A stretch of 64,000 nucleotides of DNA from Candidatus Kirkpatrickella diaphorinae (GTDB taxonomy: Bacteria; Pseudomonadota; Alphaproteobacteria; Acetobacterales; Acetobacteraceae). The stretch is from NCBI RefSeq assembly GCF_025736875.1, contig NZ_CP107052.1, forward strand, positions 980,001 to 1,044,000, given 5' to 3'. Shown piece after piece: positions 45,771 to 54,167 of the stretch. The position numbers and the translations under genes are program-made. The notes below the pieces were generated by a model. It was not told the DNA's origin. It saw only the letters and a list, made by a program, of their open reading frames with translations, and ran no database searches. Positions within the stretch are counted from its first letter, which is position 1. Every line of letters begins with the position of its first letter.

Positions 45771-45944
45771 CCCATCATGTTACGACATTGCTTGACTTTA
45801 AGTAACAATTTTCCCTCCGACGGAGAGAATAGTTTCTTTTAAACCCTGAAAAGAGTAGTTAAACCCTGAACGCACGATAAGGCCATTGATCAGATTGAGC
45901 TTGAAATTGTGAAGAGCGCACTTCAGAAAGTCGCCGCTGAGGCG

Positions 45945-47003
45945 ATGAAACGCCGCGCCATGGGTCGCGCCCATGTTTCGGAGGCACGGCGCGCCCTCCC
46001 CCTCCGCGTCGGCACGCGTGGTTCACCCCTGGCCCTCGTGCAGACGCGCACCTTCCTGACGCGTCTGACGCGTTTCTGCCCGATTTTGCGGGATCTCGGA
46101 GCGTTTCAGGAGCACCAGATTTCAACAACGGGGGATCGCGTCCAGTCCCGCGCCCTGGCTGAAATCGGGGGTAAAGGGCTGTTCGCGAAGGAAATTCACG
46201 AGGCTTTGATTGAAGGGCGGATCGACTTCGCCGTTCACAGCCTCAAGGACCTGGAGACGAAACTGCCCCACGGCCTGGCGCTGGCCTGCACGCTCAAGCG
46301 GGAGGATGCGCGCGACGCGCTGATCGTCCATCCGCGCCTGCGGGAAAAAGCGCGCGCCATCGTCGCAGCGGGGGGTGACCCCCTTGATGTGCTGCCGCAA
46401 AACGCCATGATCGGCTGCGCCTCCGTCCGTCGACAGGCGCAATTGCGCTATAAACGCCCGGACCTCCGCTTCTGCCTCCTGAGGGGCAATGTGCAGACAC
46501 GGCTTGACAAGCTTGCAGGCGATACGTGCGACGCAACAATGCTGGCCTATGCCGGGCTGAAGCGCCTGGGTATGGAAGACCGGGCCGATGCCGTGCTCAG
46601 CACGGATGATATGATCCCCGCGGCCGGGCAGGGTATTGTCGGTGTCACCGTGCGCAGCGCGGATACGGAGCTTAAGGAGCTTCTCCTCGCGATTGAAGAC
46701 CCGGAAGCCCGCGCTGTCGCCACGGCGGAACGCGCCCTGCTCGACGCGCTTGATGGCTCCTGCCGCACGCCGATCGGCGGGTATGCGCGGCTGCGCCCCC
46801 GCCCTGGACACACATCGCGCACCGTGCTTGAGGATTACGAAATTGTGCTGACAGGCATTGTTGCGCGCGAGGATGGGAGTTTCTACCTTCAGAAAGAAGT
46901 TGCCGGCGCGCCGGAAGATGCGGAGCAACTTGGCCTGGCGCTTGGCGATGCATTAAGAGCCGAAGCGCCTGAGGATATATTTCTGGATGACACGCCCGTC
47001 TGA
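45945..47003 (+). CDS. hemC: Hydroxymethylbilane synthase (porphobilinogen deaminase)
   Basis: About 352 residues. LRVGTRGSPLALVQT, the KDLETKLPHGL segment, RRQAQLRYKRPDL, LLRGNVQTRLDKL and the cofactor cysteine in LDGSCRTPIGGYA identify it. It polymerises four porphobilinogens into hydroxymethylbilane using a dipyrromethane cofactor on that Cys. The start is uncertain: GTG at 45909, ATG at 45945 (GAGG directly upstream, chosen), or ATG at 45960. All give a short non-conserved leader before LRVGTRG. The end overlaps hemD by 17 bases. Confidence 0.95.
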   Translation: MKRRAMGRAHVSEARRALPLRVGTRGSPLALVQTRTFLTRLTRFCPILRDLGAFQEHQISTTGDRVQSRALAEIGGKGLFAKEIHEALIEGRIDFAVHSLKDLETKLPHGLALACTLKREDARDALIVHPRLREKARAIVAAGGDPLDVLPQNAMIGCASVRRQAQLRYKRPDLRFCLLRGNVQTRLDKLAGDTCDATMLAYAGLKRLGMEDRADAVLSTDDMIPAAGQGIVGVTVRSADTELKELLLAIEDPEARAVATAERALLDALDGSCRTPIGGYARLRPRPGHTSRTVLEDYEIVLTGIVAREDGSFYLQKEVAGAPEDAEQLGLALGDALRAEAPEDIFLDDTPV

Positions 47004-47730
47004 AAGATACGCCGTCATCGTGACGCGCCCCGCCCCAGGGGCTGAAAAAACCTGCCGACAGGTTGCGGCTTCAGGCTGGCATGTCATCTGGCACCCTTTG
47101 TTACAGATTGAGGCCACCCCACGCCCTGTTCCTTCAGGGCCTTTCACGCAACTGGTCGTTACCAGCGCCCAGGTCATCCCCGCACTTGATGACATCGCAC
47201 GGGACATACCGGTCTGTGCCGTTGGGGCCGCGACAGCCGCACGCCTCCGGGCGCACAGGTTCACCAACATCGCAACCTGTGCGGGAAACGCATCATCCAT
47301 TGTGGCGCATTTGGGGTCAGTGCCGCCATCGGGGCGTCTTCTCTTCCCCACCGGGGCGCAACTGGGCCTGAAATTGACGCGTGCGCTTCAAGCGCGGGGC
47401 TGGGATGTCGTGCGTTACCTCACTTATCGGAGCCGACCGGTCACGTCACTTTCTGATTCGCTGTTATCGCAAATACGATCCGGTGCAGTTGACGCTGTCA
47501 TGTTTTTTTCTTCCCGAACCGCATCGGCCTGGGTCAAAGCCGCGTCGGTCAGTGGCGTCGATACGCGCAATTTGCGCGCCATCACTCTATCCGCTGCCAT
47601 CGCAGCGCGCCTGAAATCCTCTGACTGGCGGGAAATCTCCACCAGCGACGCGCCGGATCATGACGCGATCCTCCAATGTCTCGGCCCCGGGCCGCAGACA
47701 AAGCGTGACGGATGCGCCGAATTTCCGTAA
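46987..47730 (+). CDS. hemD: Uroporphyrinogen-III synthase
   Basis: A 247-residue HEM4-family protein. Sequence conservation in this family is low. VIVTRPAPGAEKTCRQV, QLVVTSAQVIPAL, VCAVGAATAARL and VDAVMFFSSRTASAW follow the expected two-lobed pattern. It cyclises hydroxymethylbilane with inversion of ring D. Its ATG lies inside the hemC 3' end, implying coupled translation, and position behind hemC is the best evidence for function. Confidence 0.9.
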   Translation: MTRPSERYAVIVTRPAPGAEKTCRQVAASGWHVIWHPLLQIEATPRPVPSGPFTQLVVTSAQVIPALDDIARDIPVCAVGAATAARLRAHRFTNIATCAGNASSIVAHLGSVPPSGRLLFPTGAQLGLKLTRALQARGWDVVRYLTYRSRPVTSLSDSLLSQIRSGAVDAVMFFSSRTASAWVKAASVSGVDTRNLRAITLSAAIAARLKSSDWREISTSDAPDHDAILQCLGPGPQTKRDGCAEFP

Positions 47731-47739
47731 AGCCTGAGC

Positions 47740-48588
47740 ATGAATTACCGCCACGCATTTCACGCCGGAAATTTCGCCGATGTCGTCAAACATGCGCTTT
47801 TGGTTGACCTGCTGGCGCATTTTAAAAGCAAGGATGCCGGTTTCGCCGTGCTCGACACACATGCGGGCAAAGGTATTTATGAGCTGAATGCCGAGGAAGC
47901 GCAAAAGACGAAGGAATGGCGCGACGGGATTGGCCGGCTCATCCCCCCGCGAATCGCGCATGGCGCCGCATTGCCGGATGTTTTGACACCTTACATCAAC
48001 CTCATGCGCCGTTTCGGCGCGCCACAATCCTATCCGGGTTCCCCCAGCGTGATCGCGTCGCTGTTACGCCCGCAGGATGCGTTGATCTGCTCCGAGTTGC
48101 ACCCCGATGACGCCGCCGCGCTGGCGCGTCTCTTCCGCAGCAACCGACAGGTCTCTGTGCACCATCTTGACGGTTACCGTGCGGTCAAAGCCTTTCTGCC
48201 GCCCCGCCTCATCGGGCGCGGGCTGGTCCTGATTGACCCGCCTTTTGAAAAAACAAATGAGTTTGATCGGCTCCGCGCGGCAATTTTTATGGCGCGTCGG
48301 CGCTTCCCGGCCTCGGTGGTCGCGGCATGGTATCCGATCAAACATCGCGCCCCTGTTCGGGAGTTTCAGGATATGCTGATTGAGACGGGTCTCAAGAAAC
48401 TTCTGACCTGCGAATTTCTGCTTAACCCGCCGACGGACCCGACACGCCTGAATGGATGCGGCCTTCTCGTGGCGAACCCGCATTATCGATTTGATGAAAA
48501 TGCGCGCCACATTCTTGAAGCGCTCGCACCCTATTTGCAGCAGGAGGAGCCGCCTGAAATCTCCGTTCGCTGGTTGGTGGAAGCATGA
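47740..48588 (+). CDS. rlmJ: 23S rRNA (adenine2030-N6)-methyltransferase
   Basis: A 282-residue RlmJ/ComJ protein. MNYRHAFHAGNFADVVKHALL is the near-invariant family start. The SAM site (FAVLDTHAGKGIYEL) and catalytic motif LVLIDPPFEKTNEF (DPPF) follow. It methylates A2030 of 23S rRNA. It starts 9 bases after hemD, and its stop overlaps gpsA (ATGA), making hemC-hemD-rlmJ-gpsA one apparent transcription unit. Confidence 0.95.
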   Translation: MNYRHAFHAGNFADVVKHALLVDLLAHFKSKDAGFAVLDTHAGKGIYELNAEEAQKTKEWRDGIGRLIPPRIAHGAALPDVLTPYINLMRRFGAPQSYPGSPSVIASLLRPQDALICSELHPDDAAALARLFRSNRQVSVHHLDGYRAVKAFLPPRLIGRGLVLIDPPFEKTNEFDRLRAAIFMARRRFPASVVAAWYPIKHRAPVREFQDMLIETGLKKLLTCEFLLNPPTDPTRLNGCGLLVANPHYRFDENARHILEALAPYLQQEEPPEISVRWLVEA

Positions 48589-49550
48589 GCCCGCCGCGCC
48601 ACATCGCCATTATCGGAGCAGGTGCCTGGGGGATCGCCCTCGCGCAGAATTTCGCCCGCGCAGGCCATGACGTCACACTTTGGAGCCGCAGCTCCGTTGA
48701 CCCCACCACGCGCAGACTTCCACGGCTGCCGCAAGTCGCGCTTCTGCCCGCCGTGAACGTCACCAACATGATGCCGAAAGGCGCTGATGACACGCTTTTC
48801 GCCACCCCCACCCACGCATTGCGCGACGTCGCCGCTGCTTCTATGGGCGACGGCCTGGTTATCGCATGTTGTAAGGGTTTGGAGCGTGACAGCTACGCCT
48901 TCCCCGCCGACATCTTGCGCGCTACCTGTCCGGGGCGCGATGTCGCTGTGCTATCCGGACCGAATTTTGCCGGTGAAATTGCGAAAGGCCTGCCCGCGGC
49001 GGCCACGTTGGCCGCATCGCACTTATCGTTGGCGGAGGAGATCGCGTCCCGACTGGCGTCACCGCGCTTTCGCCTTTACGCCTCCGATGATTTGACGGGT
49101 GTGCAATTGGCCGGTGCGGCTAAAAACGTCATCGCCATTGCGGCCGGTATCGCCATCGGGGCGCAATTGGGGGAAAATGCGCGTGCCGCCTTGATGTCGC
49201 GCGGCCTGGCGGAGATGCACCGCCTTAATCGTGCCCTTGGCGGGCAGGCAAAAACCCTCTCCGGCCTAAGCGGCATGGGGGACCTTATCCTGACCTGCAC
49301 CGGCCCCTCATCCCGCAATTTCCGGTTCGGCCTGGCGCTGGGACAAAATGCGGATGCGCGCGCCCTTGCCCTGGATGAGACGCATGGCATTGTCGAAGGC
49401 TGTCGCACCGCCCCGCTCCTCCTTAAGCTGGCGCGCCGCCATGCCATCGACATGCCCCTCGTTGAAACCGTGTCAAAATTGATCGCGGGCGATATGTCTG
49501 TCGCGGCGGCGAAGGCAGCCCTCATGTCCCGCCCCCTCGCGACGGAGTAA
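48585..49550 (+). CDS. gpsA: NAD(P)-dependent glycerol-3-phosphate dehydrogenase
   Basis: A 321-residue GpsA. It has the Rossmann motif IAIIGAGAWGIALAQNF, CCKGLERDSY, VLSGPNFAGEIAKGLPAA, the catalytic Lys in GVQLAGAAKNVIAIAAGI, and LSGMGDLILTCTGPSSRNFR. It reduces dihydroxyacetone phosphate to sn-glycerol-3-phosphate for phospholipid synthesis. The start overlaps the rlmJ stop. The 3' end overlaps the convergent oxidoreductase gene by 29 bases. Confidence 0.96.
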   Translation: MSPPRHIAIIGAGAWGIALAQNFARAGHDVTLWSRSSVDPTTRRLPRLPQVALLPAVNVTNMMPKGADDTLFATPTHALRDVAAASMGDGLVIACCKGLERDSYAFPADILRATCPGRDVAVLSGPNFAGEIAKGLPAAATLAASHLSLAEEIASRLASPRFRLYASDDLTGVQLAGAAKNVIAIAAGIAIGAQLGENARAALMSRGLAEMHRLNRALGGQAKTLSGLSGMGDLILTCTGPSSRNFRFGLALGQNADARALALDETHGIVEGCRTAPLLLKLARRHAIDMPLVETVSKLIAGDMSVAAAKAALMSRPLATE

Positions 49551-50496
49551 CCCATTCCGGTGCTTTCATATCCCCGACGTGACGCCGTCCCTGTGCGAGG
49601 CAATCTGTCGCGATGAGGTAAGGGACGGCGACGAAATTCGATGATGCCCGCGTGATGCTGCTGGCGAAATCAGCGTATAAGGCGCGATACTCCGCATAGG
49701 CATCGGCCGCATCGGGCGACAAAATTTCGCCATTGACCGACCAGGACGCGCCACTCTCCAGCGCCTGGATGATCGTGCCATCTTTGAGGTGCCAGGTGAT
49801 GGTCCAATTCTCATCATCCGCCTCTGCACCGATATCAAACCACGCTTTAACCGGGATTTTCTCGGCACCCGCTGAAAGATGAAGCGCGACGCGGATTGGA
49901 GTCTCCGCGCCTGCCGCGAACGCCATATCTCCTTGTTGATAGACCAACGGCGCTTTCATAATAGCGTGCAGGAGTGAGAGGGCGTTGACACCCGCATCAA
50001 ATGCGCCGAACCCCCCGGCTTTCCAGAGCCATCGCGCCCCGGGATGCCAATTACGGTGATCTTCCTGCCAGCAGATCACGATCTCCCGGATGTCGCGATT
50101 TTTGAGGCATGTCGTGATGGCGGGGATGCACGGCGCATAGCGACTATGCCACCCCGTGAAAAGCGTCACATCACGCTGCACCGCCATTTGCTTCAGCGCA
50201 AAAAGCGCGGAAAGGGAGGAAACAGGCGGCTTCTCCAACAGAACATGAAGGCGCTTCTCCATCGCTATTGCCGCCAGAGCATAGCGGGACGCTGGCGGGG
50301 TGCAGATTGCCACGCAGTCACAATCTCGGCCTGTCTTAAAGAATGCGGGCAGATCCGGGAAGCAAGGCAGACCGATATCAACATCCATTTGCGGATCGAC
50401 CACGCCGACCAGCTCAAATTCCCGGGATTTTCGTAGCACCGGAACATGTTGGGATTTCGCGATCTGCCCATAACCCACCAGAACGATCTTCATCAT
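49522..50496 (-). CDS. Gfo/Idh/MocA oxidoreductase, D-galactose/L-arabinose 1-dehydrogenase-like
   Basis: A 324-residue oxidoreductase. The N-terminal Rossmann site is IVLVGYGQIAKSQHVPVL; CTPPASRYALAAIAM and the catalytic-lysine motif HVLLEKPP follow. LFTGWHSRYAPCIPA, WQEDHRNWHPGARWLWKAGG and FGAFDAGVNALSLL match what I recall of Pseudomonas galactose 1-dehydrogenase and related L-arabinose dehydrogenases, rather than general family members. It would oxidise the C1 hydroxyl of an aldose to the lactone with NAD(P). AGGAG lies six bases before the ATG at 50496. The 3' end overlaps gpsA. Confidence 0.82.
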   Translation of the reverse strand: MMKIVLVGYGQIAKSQHVPVLRKSREFELVGVVDPQMDVDIGLPCFPDLPAFFKTGRDCDCVAICTPPASRYALAAIAMEKRLHVLLEKPPVSSLSALFALKQMAVQRDVTLFTGWHSRYAPCIPAITTCLKNRDIREIVICWQEDHRNWHPGARWLWKAGGFGAFDAGVNALSLLHAIMKAPLVYQQGDMAFAAGAETPIRVALHLSAGAEKIPVKAWFDIGAEADDENWTITWHLKDGTIIQALESGASWSVNGEILSPDAADAYAEYRALYADFASSITRASSNFVAVPYLIATDCLAQGRRHVGDMKAPEWVTPSRGGGT

Positions 50497-50621
50497 GCCG
50501 CGCTCCTGAGAGCATTCAACCATCCGCCTCGTGAAGAATCAGCGTGCACCCCTGACGCAACATGGCAGCGTGCCAGAAGGCCATCTTCCTTTGGAAGCAC
50601 CTTACCGATCCGGCCGCAATT

Positions 50622-51590
50622 TCATGACGCTTCAAGGGGTGACGGGCCAAGCTCCTCCAACAATGCCAGTAATTTTGCGTAAGCTTTGTTACGATAAGCG
50701 ACAAGGGCGGCCTTTTTTTCAGGGCTGTAATCTCCGTAGAAACCTTTGCCATTTTTGACACCATGGGCGCCCTTCTCCACCATCTCCGCCAGCAGGTCAG
50801 GCATCGCCATCCGGCTGCCATAGGCTTTTTCAACCGTTTTGAAACAATCCGCGTAAACATCCAGCCCCGCCATATCCGCGATGGCGAAAGGGCCGAAAAA
50901 GGGCAGGCGGAACCCGAATGTCGTGCGCACGACCGTATCGAGTTCAGACGTCGTCGCGACCCCTTCCTGCACAATTTTATCCGCCTCTTTCAGCAGCGCA
51001 TATTGCAGGCGGTTCAGCACAAAAGCGGGCCTGTCCGCCACCTCCGCCCCGATGCGGTTCGCACGCTTCAACAAGGCTTTTACAGCGGAGACGACGTCAT
51101 CAGTGGTCGCCTCACCACGCACAATTTCCACGCCGGGTATGAATGGTGCCGGATTACTGAAGTGGATGATCAGAAAGCGCTCAGGATGCGTGACATAGGG
51201 CGCCAGCGTGTGTACAGGCAGGGTCGATGTATTGGTGCCCAATATCGCGTCGGGCCGTGCAGCGGCGCAGATGCGCTGGTAAACCGCCTGCTTGATGGAG
51301 GGCACTTCCGGCACGGCCTCCTCGATCAGGTCCCGGTCTTTCACCGCGGCCTCGATGGACTCCGCCATGCGCAGATTCGCCCTGACCAGCGCCGCGTAGC
51401 CCGCCTGCTTCAGGCCCTCCGCCTCAAAGCGTGCGGCTTCCTCAAGGAGGCGCTGGTAATTCCGGCGTGTTGAAACGGGGTCGATATCGGCGATCGTCAC
51501 GTCCAGCCCGGACGCGGCGAGAGATTGCGCGATGCCGCCCCCCATATATCCGGCACCCACCACGGCGACCATCTTCAGTTCTTCCGTCAT
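50622..51590 (-). CDS. 3-hydroxyacyl-CoA dehydrogenase family protein
   Basis: A 322-residue NAD-dependent dehydrogenase. VAVVGAGYMGGGIAQSLA is the NAD site. IEEAVPEVPSIKQAVYQRI, NTSTLPVHTLAPYV, RFLIIHFSNPAPFIPGVEIV and the C-terminal FVLNRLQYALLKEADKIV are the 3HCDH pattern, including the catalytic His (IHFSNP). It may act on 3-hydroxybutyryl-CoA, or on carnitine or gulonate as related enzymes do; the exact substrate is unclear. The start at 51590 (MTEELKMVAV) is chosen over 51620 because the NAD motif then lies at the usual position. Separated by 125 bases from the downstream sugar dehydrogenase gene. Confidence 0.88.
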   Translation of the reverse strand: MTEELKMVAVVGAGYMGGGIAQSLAASGLDVTIADIDPVSTRRNYQRLLEEAARFEAEGLKQAGYAALVRANLRMAESIEAAVKDRDLIEEAVPEVPSIKQAVYQRICAAARPDAILGTNTSTLPVHTLAPYVTHPERFLIIHFSNPAPFIPGVEIVRGEATTDDVVSAVKALLKRANRIGAEVADRPAFVLNRLQYALLKEADKIVQEGVATTSELDTVVRTTFGFRLPFFGPFAIADMAGLDVYADCFKTVEKAYGSRMAMPDLLAEMVEKGAHGVKNGKGFYGDYSPEKKAALVAYRNKAYAKLLALLEELGPSPLEAS

Positions 51591-51911
51591 CGTGAAACCC
51601 CGCATGAATATCGGTGTCAATTGGCACTTTAAAATTTACTTTATGGATATTTTCCGTCCAATAATAAAACCTGAAGCATATTTCAGTATTTTGAATTGCG
51701 CGGCACTCAAGATGTGCTGGCCAGACGTCGCGTCCCCTACTTCCAATGAAGGTGTGCAGACGTCGATGCGCGGGTCAGACGTCTCACCGTCGCACGGTTA
51801 CAGGTGTTGACGCCGCATCGCGTTAATCACAGCCGGCCAGGCTTCGCTCCCTCATTGAGGGTCCGGTCGATTAACCGTATAACCTAACTTGTCTCTTACG
51901 CGGAGCACCTG
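51591..51911. other. Intergenic region between divergent genes
   Basis: About 320 bases between the divergent dehydrogenase and glutathione peroxidase genes. I see no gene, tRNA or clear operator. It should contain both promoters. Confidence 0.4.
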
Positions 51912-52412
51912 ATGACGACGACGACCCTTGACGACTTTTATCGACTTGAACTCAAGGCCCTTGACGAGAAGACCCCCATCTCATTCAGCGCCTTCAAGGG
52001 GAAGGTGGTTTTGATTGCCAATACCGCCTCCAAATGTAAATTCACGACTCAATATGAGGATCTGCAACATCTCTGGACGCTTTACCGCACCTCCGGGCTG
52101 GTTGTTGTGGGCGTACCATGTAATGATTTCGGCCAGCAGGAGCCGGATGATGCGGCCACCATCAAAGAGTCATGCGCCGTCAATTACGGCGTCAGCTTTC
52201 CGATGACACAGAAAACCACGATCAAGGGCCCGGAAATTTCGCCCCTGTTCCAATGGTTGCAGCATGAAGGCGGCTGCCTGAGCAAACCGCGCTGGAATTT
52301 CTACAAATATATTGTCGGGCGGGACGGACATCTTGCCGCGTGGTTCTCATCCATCACACGCCCCAGCTCACGTCGTTTTAGGGAGCGAGTGCGCCGCTGC
52401 CTCGACAATTGA
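51912..52412 (+). CDS. Glutathione peroxidase family protein (Cys type)
   Basis: A 166-residue thioredoxin-fold peroxidase. FKGKVVLIANTASKCKFT contains the peroxidatic Cys in place of selenocysteine. VVVGVPCNDFGQQEP and the tryptophan motif PRWNFYKYIVGRDG complete the Cys/Gln/Trp/Asn catalytic set, with CNDFGQQEP replacing the usual CNQFGxQEP. No signal peptide. Bacterial members usually use thioredoxin rather than glutathione to remove organic peroxides. Monocistronic by spacing, 80 bases before murJ. Confidence 0.93.
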   Translation: MTTTTLDDFYRLELKALDEKTPISFSAFKGKVVLIANTASKCKFTTQYEDLQHLWTLYRTSGLVVVGVPCNDFGQQEPDDAATIKESCAVNYGVSFPMTQKTTIKGPEISPLFQWLQHEGGCLSKPRWNFYKYIVGRDGHLAAWFSSITRPSSRRFRERVRRCLDN

Positions 52413-52492
52413 TCTCTTTCAGGCATAATCGCGCACGTTAAACCATGTGCCGTTAAGGACTCTTCCCGTCCGAAGCCTGTAACAGAGACGCC

Positions 52493-54049
52493 ATGCTCAG
52501 AAATTTTCTCACCGTCGGTGGATGGACGCTCGTCTCCCGCGTCCTCGGGCTTGTGCGGGATCAACTTCTGGCCGCGCTGCTGGGTGCGGGCATCGCGCAG
52601 GATGCTTTTCAGATTGCCTTCCGCCTGCCCAATATGTTTCGCCGTCTTTTCGGTGAGGGGGCGTTCAACGCGGCTTTCGTCCCGCTTTTTACCGAGAAGA
52701 TGACGTTGCACGGCGCGTCAGCCGCACGCCGTTTCGCCTCAAACACCATGAGCTGGCTGGCGATCTGGCTGGCCGGGATCACCATCCTCGGTGAACTCTT
52801 CATGCCATGGGTGATCTCATTCATCGCACCCGGTTTCGGCGCCGGGTCAACGCGGTTTGATCTGGCGGTCACGCTCAGCCGCATCACCTTCCCTTACCTT
52901 TTGTTGATTTGCATCGCGGCGCTCCTTGCCGGGGTGTTGAACGGTATGCACCGCTTTGCGCTGGCGGCCGGGGCTTACGTGTCTTTCAATGTTGTCGGCA
53001 TCGCGGCGATCATCCTCGGGGCACATGTGTTTCATATGCCGGCGCAGGCAGCGTCATGGGGGATCACACTTTCCGGCATTGTGCAGCTTGGGTTGCTTTA
53101 CGTTGCCACGCGCCGGGCGGACATGAAACTGCGTTTGCAGCGCCCCGTCATGGATGGCGACATGCGCAACGTGCTGCGCCGCCTCGCCCCGGGTCTTGTC
53201 GGCTCAGGGGTGACGCAAATCAACCTGACGATTGATACGATGATTGCGACCTTGCTGCCAGCAGGGTCAATTTCCTGGCTGTATTTTGCTGATCGCATCA
53301 ATCAGCTTCCCCTCGGCGTGCTGGGTGCAGCGGCTGGCACGACCATTCTGCCGGTTCTGACCCGCCACCACGCCTCCGGGGACCGGGAGGGCAGCCGGGA
53401 AACCCTCAATCGCGCCATTGATTACGCGATGTTGCTGACCCTGCCCGCCAGTTTCGGGATCATCGCGCTGGCGCCGGAAATCATGTCGGCGCTTTTCGGT
53501 TATGGTCGTTTCACGATGCAGGATGCGTCATTCGCCGCGCAATCCCTCCGCGCCTACGCGATCGGACTGCCCGCTTTCGTGCTTGTCAAAGTCCTGTCAC
53601 CCGCTTTTTTTGCGCAAGGTGACACGAAGACGCCGGTCCGCATCGGGTTCGGCATTCTTGCGCTGAATCTCGCGCTCAATCTTTCCCTCTATCGCCCTCT
53701 CGCGCATATCGGGCCGCCATTGGCAAGCTCCCTCGCGGCGATGGTCAATTTCGGTCTGCTCTGGTGGTTGCTCCATCGACGCGATGCAATGCGAATCGCT
53801 GGCGTGACCATGCGACGGCTTTTGATCATGCTGGGTTCCGCATTCATCATGGCTGTGTTGATTCGGATCGCGGCGCTGTATTTTATCCCGGATTTTATGT
53901 TCTGGCGAGGCTGGACCCGGATTGGCGTTCTGGGCGTCATGATCACCTCCGGCGCGGCAATATATCTTGCCTGCCTTCAGATTTCAGGTGTTGCGCGCGT
54001 GCGTGACCTCGCAGCGGCCCGACGCAGGATGCAAAACCCGGCACCATGA
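52493..54049 (+). CDS. murJ: Lipid II flippase MurJ
   Basis: A 518-residue MVF-family transporter with about 14 hydrophobic helices. It starts MLRNFLTVGGWTLVSRVLGL and shows FRLPNMFRRLFGEGAFNAAF, FPYLLLICIAALLAGVLNGM and the later AFFAQGDTKTPVRI, all standard for MurJ/MviN. It flips the peptidoglycan precursor lipid II across the inner membrane. It precedes mutS, with a hairpin in the gap. Confidence 0.96.
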   Translation: MLRNFLTVGGWTLVSRVLGLVRDQLLAALLGAGIAQDAFQIAFRLPNMFRRLFGEGAFNAAFVPLFTEKMTLHGASAARRFASNTMSWLAIWLAGITILGELFMPWVISFIAPGFGAGSTRFDLAVTLSRITFPYLLLICIAALLAGVLNGMHRFALAAGAYVSFNVVGIAAIILGAHVFHMPAQAASWGITLSGIVQLGLLYVATRRADMKLRLQRPVMDGDMRNVLRRLAPGLVGSGVTQINLTIDTMIATLLPAGSISWLYFADRINQLPLGVLGAAAGTTILPVLTRHHASGDREGSRETLNRAIDYAMLLTLPASFGIIALAPEIMSALFGYGRFTMQDASFAAQSLRAYAIGLPAFVLVKVLSPAFFAQGDTKTPVRIGFGILALNLALNLSLYRPLAHIGPPLASSLAAMVNFGLLWWLLHRRDAMRIAGVTMRRLLIMLGSAFIMAVLIRIAALYFIPDFMFWRGWTRIGVLGVMITSGAAIYLACLQISGVARVRDLAAARRRMQNPAP

Positions 54050-54106
54050 CATGCGCAGAGGCTTGATAAATACTTACCTCGTGTGAATTTTTTGCGTATG
54101 ATCGGT

Positions 54107-54130
54107 GTCAGGACCGTCAACGGTTCTGAC
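54107..54130 (+). terminator. Hairpin between murJ and mutS
   Basis: GTCAGGACCG TCAA CGGTTCTGAC: a 10-bp stem with one G-T pair and a 4-base loop, 58 bases after murJ. No T-run. It may be a weak terminator, attenuator or mRNA-stability element before mutS. Confidence 0.5.
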
Positions 54131-54167
54131 ATGCCCCCCTCGCAAGAAAAGCAGCCATCGTCGACTG

